From Anaerolineae bacterium (lineage in GTDB: Bacteria > Chloroflexota > Anaerolineae > J102), in assembly GCA_026985975.1 (NCBI GenBank), contig JALSPL010000038.1:1-5370 (forward strand): a DNA stretch of 5,370 nt, written 5' to 3'. The notes beneath the pieces are model-generated. The model saw only the letters and a program-made list of their open reading frames with translations. It was not told where the DNA came from and searched no databases. The position numbers and the translations under genes are program-made. The first letter of the stretch is position 1. Every line of letters begins with the position of its first letter. Positions 1-5,001 of the stretch are shown in pieces.

Positions 1-92
1 CCTTGCAGTGCGGATGCACGTCCCCGATCGGGCGCAGTAAAATGATGATGCGAATTGCTTCGCAAGATGTTGTTATGCTGCCGATTACATAA
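1..92 (+). other. Left edge; possible C-terminal tail of a rightward gene
   Basis: A rightward frame is open from base 3 to a TAA at 90-92, giving about 29 residues that end in ...DVVMLPIT. The stop sits on the first bases of the hairpin at 91-135, as expected for a gene that finishes at a terminator shared with the convergent rpsO. I do not recognise the peptide, and 29 open codons can occur by chance. The leftward strand was also checked because pnp often follows rpsO: one frame is open across the segment but has no convincing start codon or ribosome-binding site. The segment may simply be intergenic. Confidence 0.18.
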
Positions 93-135
93 GAGGCGAG
101 AAGATGGTGCTCCCGATGCCATCTTCTCGCCTCTT
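91..135. terminator. 17-bp hairpin, likely (bidirectional) terminator after rpsO
   Basis: Two perfectly complementary 17-base arms, 91-107 and 119-135, enclose an 11-base loop. The hairpin begins 20 bases past the rpsO stop codon on the leftward strand. A short T run follows the stem on the rightward strand (ending TCTTT at 136), and only TT then ATG follows on the leftward strand, so neither side has a long U tract. The length and perfection of the stem still make a terminator or a transcript-end stabiliser the best reading. The position suits two convergent genes. Confidence 0.7.
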
Positions 136-155
136 TGCAATCAATGTTTGGGGGT

Positions 156-425
156 TTATTTGCGCAACCCCAGTCGTTTAATCACGTCCTGGTAACGTTG
201 CGCATCCTTACGACGCAAATACGCCAGATGGCGGCGGCGCTGTCCCACCAGCTTCAGCAATCCCCGACGGGAATGTTCATCATGCTTGTGGGTCTTCAGG
301 TGTTCGACGAGTTGGTTGATCCGCTTGGTCAGCAAGGCCACCTGCACTTCGGGAGAGCCGGTGTCGTGTTCGTGTAGGTGGTATTCCTCGATGATTTGCT
401 GCTTTTCGGCAGTGCTTAGAGACAC
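156..425 (-). CDS. rpsO: 30S ribosomal protein S15
   Basis: This is a full-length 89-residue S15, the usual size for the family. S15 binds 16S rRNA at the junction of helices 20, 21 and 22 and is an early assembler of the small-subunit platform. Recognisable family positions are the DTGSPEVQ block (residues 21-28), His42, Asp49 and Ser52-Arg53, which in characterised S15 proteins contact RNA, and the basic helix RRRHLAYLRRK (63-73). The start codon is GTG at 425-423. It is chosen because it gives the normal N-terminus (MSLSTAEKQ) and has an AAGGAG ribosome-binding site 9 bases upstream. The gene stands alone, with its own promoter at 586-558 and a hairpin after its stop. In many bacteria pnp follows rpsO; here no pnp start is visible in the remaining 90 bases. 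Identity is secure. Confidence 0.97.
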   Translation of the reverse strand: MSLSTAEKQQIIEEYHLHEHDTGSPEVQVALLTKRINQLVEHLKTHKHDEHSRRGLLKLVGQRRRHLAYLRRKDAQRYQDVIKRLGLRK

Positions 426-434
426 TTAAGAGTT

Positions 435-440
435 CTCCTT
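435..440 (-). promoter_or_regulatory. rpsO ribosome-binding site
   Basis: AAGGAG on the leftward strand, preceded by an A run, lies 9 bases before the GTG start of rpsO. It decides the non-ATG start, because no other start in the region has such a site. The base of the leader hairpin at 449-487 lies 8 bases upstream, so a protein bound to that hairpin would be close to the initiating ribosome. Confidence 0.85.
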
Positions 441-448
441 TTTTCATG

Positions 449-487
449 GCCGGGGCGTCGTTGGAATACCTGGACGAGTGCCCCAGC
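449..487 (-). promoter_or_regulatory. rpsO leader hairpin, candidate S15 autoregulatory element
   Basis: On the leftward transcript GCUGGGGC (487-480) pairs with GCCCCGGC (456-449). This makes 8 bp including a U-G wobble next to a G-C pair. It is followed by a small AC/C internal loop, a 4-bp UCGU/ACGA helix (477-474 with 461-458) and a 12-base loop. A second small hairpin, GGGAG/CUCCC with a 4-base loop, lies nearer the 5' end (546-533). S15 is known in several bacteria to repress its own mRNA through leader structures that differ between lineages, some using a G-U/G-C motif like the one in its 16S site. The hairpin is seen directly; its control by S15 is inferred. Confidence 0.5.
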
Positions 488-557
488 GAGATGTGAAATG
501 GGTAAAACTACTTCTTCTGAGAGAGGTTAAGCGGGAGCCTTCTCCCTCCAATGAACA

Positions 558-586
558 ATTTTATCACTTTTCCCAGTATTAATCAA
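558..586 (-). promoter_or_regulatory. Sigma-70-type promoter for rpsO
   Basis: On the leftward strand a -35 TTGATT (586-581) and a -10 TAAAAT (563-558) are separated by exactly 17 bases, with a TGA just before the -10 (extended -10 TGn). Matches to consensus are 4/6 and 5/6. Transcription would begin near the A at 552, giving a leader of about 127 bases before the GTG start. That is long for a housekeeping ribosomal gene and leaves room for the hairpins described. Confidence 0.7.
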
Positions 587-602
587 ATTTGAGGCGTTTC
601 TT

Positions 603-616
603 ATGACACGCGTCAT
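603..616. promoter_or_regulatory. ATGAC-N4-GTCAT dyad, possible operator
   Basis: Perfect 5-base arms (603-607 and 612-616) flank a 4-base ACGC centre. The dyad sits about 17 bases beyond the rpsO -35 element and about 60 bases before the rightward -35, so a bound regulator could affect either direction. Arm length and spacing suit a small dimeric repressor, but no regulator gene is present in the window and the motif is short enough to be chance. Confidence 0.3.
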
Positions 617-676
617 GTTCCCAACATTGCCATCTTGCTCCAGCGCCGCCTTCATTGACGATAAGTGTTGTGGGTG

Positions 677-705
677 TTGCCGAAATATCCCAATCAGGGG
701 ATAAT
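677..705 (+). promoter_or_regulatory. Sigma-70-type promoter for the transporter operon
   Basis: TTGCCG (677-682) and GATAAT (700-705) match the -35 and -10 consensus at 4/6 and 5/6 and are 17 bases apart. Transcription would start near 712, about 30 bases before the ATG at 742. The -10 lies inside the left arm of the perfect inverted repeat at 697-734, which suggests that access to this promoter, or the folding of the first transcript bases, is controlled. Confidence 0.5.
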
Positions 706-734
706 ACGCGTCCGACAGCCTTTGTATTATCCCC
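697..734. repeat. Perfect 11-bp inverted repeat over the promoter -10
   Basis: GGGGATAATAC (697-707) is the exact reverse complement of GTATTATCCCC (724-734), with 16 bases between. The left arm contains the -10 hexamer; the right arm ends 7 bases before the ATG at 742. Two readings are possible: a two-site operator, with arm centres 27 bp apart, or a hairpin in a longer transcript that would occlude the start. With a start site near 712 only the right arm would be in the mRNA, which favours the DNA-operator reading for the predicted promoter. Confidence 0.6.
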
Positions 735-741
735 GAAGCCT

Positions 742-1563
742 ATGCCTACGTCAACTTCTCCCCGCCCGCCCGCCACCCGTTTCACATTTTCCCATAACCC
801 CCGCAGCCTGCGCCTTATCCGTATCCTTCTGGGCGTCGTCTCTGTGCTGCTGTTCATTTTTCTATGGGACGCCCTGGTGCGCTGGCAGGATTACCCCGCG
901 TTCATCCTGCCGCCCCCGAAGGCGGTGTGGGGAAAATTGCTGATCACCCTGGCTGACGGGACGCTGTGGCGTCATGCCAGCATCACCCTGGCGGAGATTC
1001 TCGGTGGCCTGCTGTTGGGCGTGACGGTGGCGACGCTCCTGGGCTACCTACTGGCCAAATCCCCCTTGCTGGATCAGTTGCTTTCTCCCTACATCGTGGC
1101 CCTGCAGGCCTTTCCCGTGGTGGCGCTGGCCCCACTGCTGGTCATCTGGATTCAGCAGCCCCTGGCCCGAACCATTCTCATCGCCGCCCTGGTGCTTTTC
1201 TTCCCCGTGCTGGTCAACACCATCGTGGGCCTGCGCTCTGTCGAACCGGAGCTTGTCGCAGTCATGCGCTCGTTGCAGGCCACCCGCTGGCAGATCTTCA
1301 TCAAATTGGAAATCCCCTTCGCCCTGCCCGTATTCCTGGGGGCGCTCAAGATCGGCGCCACCCTGGCCGTCATCGGCGCCGTCATCGGCGAGTTCGTGGG
1401 CTCGAATCGCGGACTGGGCTTTCTCATCAACCTGGCGCAGGGGCTGCTGGATACGCCGCTGCTTTTCGTAGCTTTATTCACCCTGGCGCTCATTGCCCTG
1501 GGGCTTTATGGTCTCATCTCCCTGCTCGAATACCGCCTGCTGGCCTGGAAACGGGCCGCATAA
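742..1563 (+). CDS. ABC importer permease, SsuC/ThiX/RibX-like
   Basis: This 273-residue inner-membrane subunit of an ABC importer belongs to the binding-protein-dependent permease family (BPD_transp_1). It has a proline- and serine-rich cytoplasmic N-terminus followed by about six membrane segments near residues 23-43, 80-106, 116-138, 142-165, 196-217 and 237-262. The cytoplasmic coupling loop (EAA loop) is at about 170-196, with TRWQIFIKLEIPFALP at 181-196. Its usual glycine is Gln179 here. The block AVIGAVIGEFVGSNRGLGFLI (about 209-229) is typical of SsuC/ThiX/RibX permeases. ATG 742 is chosen over an in-frame TTG at 655 because the latter would read through the promoter and inverted repeat; no clear ribosome-binding site precedes either. 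The substrate is not determined by this subunit and must come from the lipoprotein encoded 22 bases downstream. Confidence 0.88.
   Translation: MPTSTSPRPPATRFTFSHNPRSLRLIRILLGVVSVLLFIFLWDALVRWQDYPAFILPPPKAVWGKLLITLADGTLWRHASITLAEILGGLLLGVTVATLLGYLLAKSPLLDQLLSPYIVALQAFPVVALAPLLVIWIQQPLARTILIAALVLFFPVLVNTIVGLRSVEPELVAVMRSLQATRWQIFIKLEIPFALPVFLGALKIGATLAVIGAVIGEFVGSNRGLGFLINLAQGLLDTPLLFVALFTLALIALGLYGLISLLEYRLLAWKRAA
1366..1389 (+). repeat. 12-bp perfect tandem duplication inside the permease gene
   Basis: The 12-base unit GCCGTCATCGGC occurs twice in direct succession and encodes AVIG-AVIG in a membrane segment after the coupling loop. The encoded pattern resembles what the family normally has here (small residues followed by GEF), so the duplication does not appear to disturb the protein. 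Identical codon choice in both units is the only unusual aspect. Confidence 0.8.
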
Positions 1564-1585
1564 TTATTTTCCCGACACCCACTTC

Positions 1586-2614
1586 ATGAACACAAAAGCT
1601 TTTTCATTTTCCACCTTACTCTTGTTGCCAATCCTGCTCCTGCTGACGTCATGCGCCGCTCCGGCGACGCCTGCCCCTGAACCCACCTCGGGCCCCATCA
1701 CTATCCAACTGGGCGTGGGGTTTATCCCCAGCGTCCAGTTCGCCCCCCTTTACGTCGCCATCGAGAAAGGCTATTTCACCGAGGAAGGGCTGGACGTGAG
1801 CCTGGAATACGGCTATGAGACCGACTTTCTCAAGCTGCTGGCTGCGGGCAAGCGTGAGTTCGTCATCGCCAGCGGCGATCAGGTGATTCTGGGCCGGGCC
1901 CAGGGCCTGCCCGTGACCTACATCGCCGAGTGGTACACCCGCTACCCCGTCGTGGTGTTTTCACCCACAGACAAAGGCATCGCCGCACCCGCGGATCTCA
2001 TCGGCAAGACGGTGGGGATTCCGGGCCTGTTCGGGGCCAGCTATGTGGGCTGGAAGGCCCTGGTCTCAGCCGCGGGCCTGCCCGAAGACCAGATCGTGTT
2101 GAAAAACGTGGGATTCAGTCAGGCCGAGGCTTTGCAGCAGGGCCTGCTGGATGCTGCGGTGGACTACGCGGCCAACGGCCCGGTGCAGTTCCAGATCCAG
2201 AACATCCCCACCAACATCATCGTGGTGGATGAATACATGCACCTGCCCGCTAACGGTCTGGTCACCAGCGAGCAGGGCATCGCAGATCATCCAGATCGGG
2301 TGGAGGGCATGGTGCGGGCCATGCTGCGGGGCGTGGCCTACACGCTGGCCCATCCCGACGAAGCCTTCGCGATCAGCCTCAAATTTGTGCCCGAGGCCGC
2401 TCAGAACAAAGCCGCCAATCGCGCCATCTTCGACGCCTCCCTGCCCTACTGGACGCCCGACGCGCCCGACGCGCTGGGCCGCACCGACCCCGCCATCTGG
2501 CCCGCCACCGCCGCTTTTATGCAGCAGGCGGGGCTGGTGGATAAACGGGTGGAAACCAACGGCATCTGGACCAACGAGTTCGTCGAAAAAGCCGATGTCA
2601 CCATTGATCGTTGA
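1586..2614 (+). CDS. NMT1/THI5-like substrate-binding lipoprotein of the ABC importer
   Basis: This 342-residue extracytoplasmic binding protein captures the ligand and delivers it to the adjacent permease. A lipoprotein signal is clear: a basic start, a hydrophobic run (residues 8-20) and the lipobox LTSC with Cys23 as the lipidated residue, then a Pro/Ala-rich linker to about 36. The mature domain begins ITIQLGVGFIPSVQFAPLY, followed by IEKGYFTEEGLDV (59-71), the standard opening of NMT1/SsuA/ThiY-type proteins. Further landmarks are ASGDQVILGRAQGLPV (95-110), GKTVGIPGLFGASYVGW (140-156) and NGLVTSE (223-229). These blocks recall from memory the RibY-type riboflavin-binding lipoproteins of Chloroflexi more than sulfonate or nitrate binders, but hydroxymethylpyrimidine (ThiY-like) ligands cannot be excluded. 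ATG 1586 is chosen because it gives the signal peptide directly. The gap to the permease is 22 bases, without a ribosome-binding site. Confidence 0.88.
   Translation: MNTKAFSFSTLLLLPILLLLTSCAAPATPAPEPTSGPITIQLGVGFIPSVQFAPLYVAIEKGYFTEEGLDVSLEYGYETDFLKLLAAGKREFVIASGDQVILGRAQGLPVTYIAEWYTRYPVVVFSPTDKGIAAPADLIGKTVGIPGLFGASYVGWKALVSAAGLPEDQIVLKNVGFSQAEALQQGLLDAAVDYAANGPVQFQIQNIPTNIIVVDEYMHLPANGLVTSEQGIADHPDRVEGMVRAMLRGVAYTLAHPDEAFAISLKFVPEAAQNKAANRAIFDASLPYWTPDAPDALGRTDPAIWPATAAFMQQAGLVDKRVETNGIWTNEFVEKADVTIDR
1889..1904. repeat. First copy of a 16-base GC-rich dyad
   Basis: CTGGGCCGGGCCCAGG contains the hairpin-capable dyad CTGGGC-CGG-GCCCAG and recurs identically at 4960-4975. Both copies encode Leu-Gly-Arg-Ala-Gln in the same frame, here in the lipoprotein gene. 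Strong GC and codon bias may explain it. Confidence 0.5.
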
Positions 2615-2631
2615 CAAGTGACCATTCCTCC

Positions 2632-3411
2632 ATGCCTCCCCTCCTCTCCCTCGACCACGTCTTCAAATCCTTCGGCGATCCCGCCGATCCGCTGCACGCG
2701 CTGAAAGATATCAGTTTTCAGATGCGGCGGGGGGAATTCCTGTGCGTGGTCGGGCCCAGCGGCAGCGGCAAATCCACCCTGTTGCGGCTGATTGCGGGCC
2801 TGTTGCAGCCCACCTCGGGCGTCATCGCCCTGGATGGCGACCCCATCAGCGGTCCCAGCCCGCGCGTGGGCATCGTCTTCCAGACCAGCAATCTCATGCC
2901 CTGGCGCACGGTGTTGGACAATATCGCTCTGCCTTTGGAGCTGCGGGGCGAGTCAAAGGCCCGGCGTCATCAAATCGCCCGGGAATACATCGCGCTGGTG
3001 GCGCTGGACGGCTTCGAGGGGCATTATCCGCATCAGCTTTCGGGCGGGATGCAGCAGCGGGCGGCCATCGCCCGCACCCTGGTGCAGAACCCCGAGCTGT
3101 TGCTGCTGGACGAGCCATTTGGCGCATTGGACGCGTTGACGCGAGAATATCTGGACCAGGAGCTTTTGCGCATCTGGCGGCTGAAGGAGATGACCGTAAT
3201 CATGGTCACCCACGCCATCAATGAGGCGGTGTGGCTGGCCGACCGGGTGCTGGCGCTGTCGCAGCGGCCCGGCGTCCTCAAAGCCGACATCCCCATCACC
3301 CTGCCCCGCCCCCGCACCGAGGCCATGCTCACGCATCCCGATTATCTGACCCTGGTCAAGACCGTGCGCAACCATATCGACCGCCCCGTTATCCAGAAAC
3401 CAACGCCATGA
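2632..3411 (+). CDS. ABC importer ATPase, SsuB/TauB/ThiZ-like
   Basis: This 259-residue cytoplasmic ATPase powers the importer encoded just upstream. All nucleotide-binding motifs are intact: Walker A GPSGSGKST (41-49), Q-loop Gln84 in VFQTSNLMPW, signature LSGGMQQR (136-143), Walker B LLLLDE (156-161) with catalytic Glu161, D-loop GALD (164-167) and H-loop His194 in MVTHAINEAVWLADRV. The FQ..NLMPW Q-loop, DEPFGALD and HAINEAV wording are characteristic of the nitrate/sulfonate/taurine/thiamine-precursor ATPase group, which agrees with the neighbours. ATG 2632 gives the usual short N-terminus (MPPLLSLDHVFKSF). A TTG at 2611 overlapping the lipoprotein stop would add seven residues and tighten the coupling; neither has a clear ribosome-binding site. 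The gene ends in an ATGA overlap with the next ATPase gene. Confidence 0.92.
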   Translation: MPPLLSLDHVFKSFGDPADPLHALKDISFQMRRGEFLCVVGPSGSGKSTLLRLIAGLLQPTSGVIALDGDPISGPSPRVGIVFQTSNLMPWRTVLDNIALPLELRGESKARRHQIAREYIALVALDGFEGHYPHQLSGGMQQRAAIARTLVQNPELLLLDEPFGALDALTREYLDQELLRIWRLKEMTVIMVTHAINEAVWLADRVLALSQRPGVLKADIPITLPRPRTEAMLTHPDYLTLVKTVRNHIDRPVIQKPTP

Positions 3412-4196
3412 CCGAACGCCCGGACGCCATTCGCGTCGCAGCCGTCGCCAAGACCTATCCCGGCAAGCCGCCGGTGCAGGCTTTGCACGCTCTCAGTTTC
3501 TCGGTCCCTGCGGGAGAGATGGCCGTGGTGCTGGGCCCTAACGGCGCCGGCAAAACCACCCTGTTCAAAATCCTGGCCACCCTGCTAAAGCCCGATGCAG
3601 GCGAAGCCTGGGTGGCGGGTCTGCGGCTGGAGCGAGCGCGAGCGGTGCGGGCGCAGATCGGCGTCATCACGGATCCCGACCGCAGCTTCTTCTGGCGGCT
3701 GGATGGCCGGGAGAACCTGCGTTTTTTCGCCGCGGCTTATGATCTACGCGGGCCCGCCTTCGATAACCGTCTGCAGGAATTGATCGAGGCCCTAGACCTG
3801 GGCGAATTCATCGCCCGCCGCGTGGGCAGTCTTTCCAGCGGGCAGCGGGGGCGACTGGCCCTGGCCCGGGCGCTTTTCCATCGCCCCACCGTGCTATTGC
3901 TGGATGAACCCACCCGCAGCCTGGACCCGGCCGCGGCCGGGGATTTCATGCGGCTGCTGGGCGATTATCTGGAACAGCATCCCCGAGCCAGCGTGCTGCT
4001 TTCCACCCATCGGCTGGGCGCGGTGGCGCCCTTTGTGCGGCGAGCGCTGGTCATCGTCCACGGCCGCCTGCTGGCCGACGGCCCGCCCGAGGCCCTAATC
4101 CGCCAGGCGGGCCTGCCCCCCACCGCCACCCGCACCGAGGCCCTGGCTCAGCTCTACGCCCACTACACCGGCACGGAGACCGAGTATGGGCGTTAG
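3408..4196 (+). CDS. ABC-2 type exporter ATPase
   Basis: This 262-residue ATPase of an export-type ABC system is clearly different from the importer ATPase before it. Visible motifs are Walker A GPNGAGKT (43-50), signature LSSGQ (142-146), Walker B VLLLDE (162-167), D-loop SLDP (171-174) and His201 in LLSTHRL. GPNGAGKT and SLDP are typical of the DrrA/CcmA-like group that pairs with ABC-2 membrane proteins. The Q-loop region reads IGVITDPDRSFFWRLDGRENL-like (84-104) and lacks the usual glutamine; from memory, a related (E)DRSFYWRL pattern is common in one branch of this family, so it need not mean loss of function. The start overlaps the previous stop (ATGA at 3408-3411), implying translational coupling. 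The stop lies 11 bases inside the next gene, its presumed membrane partner. Exported substrate unknown; polysaccharide, lipid or drug are all possible. Confidence 0.9.
   Translation: MTERPDAIRVAAVAKTYPGKPPVQALHALSFSVPAGEMAVVLGPNGAGKTTLFKILATLLKPDAGEAWVAGLRLERARAVRAQIGVITDPDRSFFWRLDGRENLRFFAAAYDLRGPAFDNRLQELIEALDLGEFIARRVGSLSSGQRGRLALARALFHRPTVLLLDEPTRSLDPAAAGDFMRLLGDYLEQHPRASVLLSTHRLGAVAPFVRRALVIVHGRLLADGPPEALIRQAGLPPTATRTEALAQLYAHYTGTETEYGR
4175..4178 (+). promoter_or_regulatory. Ribosome-binding site for the ABC-2 permease
   Basis: GGAG lies 7 bases before ATG 4186, within the end of the ATPase gene. It is the only good Shine-Dalgarno sequence seen among the six rightward genes and fixes the start of the permease reading frame. 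Confidence 0.6.
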
Positions 4197-5001
4197 CAAC
4201 TGGGGGCGCATGTTATGGGAGGCATTCCGGCGGGATGTAAAGATCGCGCTCACCTACCGGCTGGCCTTCGTGCTGCGTTTTCTCAGCACCCTGTTTCAGG
4301 TGGTGGTGTTCTACTTCATCAGCAAACTGGTGACGGGGGCGCCGCCGGGCCTGGAGCAATATGGCGGGAATTATTTTGCCTACGCCCTCATCGGCCTGGC
4401 CTTCGTGCGGCTGTTCAACATCAGCCTGTCGGGCTACGCCGGGGCCATCACCGAGGCCCAGCAGATGGGCACGCTGGAGGCCCAAGCCCTGCTGCCCACG
4501 CCCCTGCCCGTGCTCATCTTCGGGGCCAATCTCTGGCCCTATCTCTACGCGTTCGGCGAAACCCTGGTTTATCTGCTGCTGGGCCTGATTCTGGGCGCGC
4601 CCCTGGCCGGAGCCAACGTGTTGGGAGCGCTGGTCATCGCCTTGCTGGCCAGCCTGGCCATCAGCGGCCTGGGGTTGATGGGCGCGGCGATGATCCTGGT
4701 GTACAAGCGGGGCAACGCGGTGTCGTGGATTGTGGAGGCGGCCGCGGGCCTGTTGGCGGGCGTTTATTTTCCTCCCGACCTCCTGCCCGGGCCCCTGCAA
4801 AAGCTCTCCTATCTGCTGCCGCACACCTATGCCCTGGCGGGCCTGCGCGGGGCGCTGCTCAACGGCGCGTCATGGCGCGAGCTGGCCCCTTCCATGCTGG
4901 CCCTGGCGGGATTCAGCCTCGCGCTGCTGCCCATCGGCGTTATCAGCCTGCGCTGGGCCCTGGGCCGGGCCCAGGTCAAGGGCAATCTGGCGCAATACTA
5001 A
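4186..5001 (+). CDS. ABC-2 type exporter permease
   Basis: This 271-residue integral membrane protein has about six predicted membrane segments (near residues 26-47, 62-82, 116-137, 141-172, 180-200 and 235-256), the usual size and topology of an ABC-2 permease. Family marks are the cytoplasmic stretch AITEAQQMGTLEAQALLPTP (87-106), the conserved sort of loop before the third segment, and GVYFPPDLLPGPLQKLSYLLP (192-212) followed by HTYALAGLRGALLNG, the typical G-x-x-F-P...LP...R..LL-G signature near the C-terminus. It overlaps the upstream ATPase gene by 11 bases, so the two very probably form one pump as a homodimer of each subunit. Nothing in the sequence fixes the substrate. The stop codon is followed directly, without a spacer base, by the ATG of a secreted-protein gene, which could mark a functional link to cell-surface material. 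Confidence 0.9.
   Translation: MGVSNWGRMLWEAFRRDVKIALTYRLAFVLRFLSTLFQVVVFYFISKLVTGAPPGLEQYGGNYFAYALIGLAFVRLFNISLSGYAGAITEAQQMGTLEAQALLPTPLPVLIFGANLWPYLYAFGETLVYLLLGLILGAPLAGANVLGALVIALLASLAISGLGLMGAAMILVYKRGNAVSWIVEAAAGLLAGVYFPPDLLPGPLQKLSYLLPHTYALAGLRGALLNGASWRELAPSMLALAGFSLALLPIGVISLRWALGRAQVKGNLAQY
4960..4975. repeat. Second copy of the 16-base GC-rich dyad
   Basis: This is identical to 1889-1904, here near the 3' end of the ABC-2 permease gene and again encoding Leu-Gly-Arg-Ala-Gln. The inner dyad has 6-base arms around CGG. Confidence 0.5.

Larger units (their letters stand above)
587..741. other. Divergent intergenic region between rpsO and the transporter operon
   Basis: These 155 bases lie between the rpsO promoter and the chosen permease start. 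They contain a short dyad (603-616), a rightward promoter (677-705) and an 11-bp inverted repeat (697-734). An in-frame TTG at 655 could extend the permease by 29 residues, but that extension crosses the promoter and the inverted repeat and lacks a ribosome-binding site, so it is treated as noncoding. I looked for TPP and FMN riboswitch cores because of the transporter family and did not recognise either. Confidence 0.6.

Noticed and set aside
466..548. Rightward CTGAGAGAGG and ACCTGG...CCAGCG patterns suggestive of a TPP riboswitch
   Set aside because: The pieces are in the wrong order and spacing for the TPP aptamer, and they lie in the rpsO leader on the opposite strand.
655..741. TTG start extending the permease by 29 residues
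   Set aside because: The extension reads through the promoter and the inverted repeat, has no ribosome-binding site and adds residues with no counterpart I know in the family. ATG 742 gives a normal-length permease.
579..857. Leftward open frame of 92 codons over the intergenic region and the permease N-terminus
   Set aside because: It is antisense to the permease start, crosses both promoters and the inverted repeat, has no convincing ribosome-binding site and no recognisable domain.
2066..2617. Leftward open frame of 183 codons opposite the lipoprotein gene
   Set aside because: Shadow of the lipoprotein coding frame: Gly/His/Val-rich, no domain, no ribosome-binding site.
2611..2631. TTG start for the importer ATPase overlapping the lipoprotein stop codon
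   Set aside because: Possible by coupling, but ATG 2632 gives the typical short N-terminus. Kept as an alternative only.
4213..4824. Leftward open frame of 203 codons opposite the ABC-2 permease gene
   Set aside because: Glutamine-, glycine- and histidine-rich low-complexity translation typical of the antisense of GC-rich membrane-protein codons; the sense strand has a clear ABC-2 permease.
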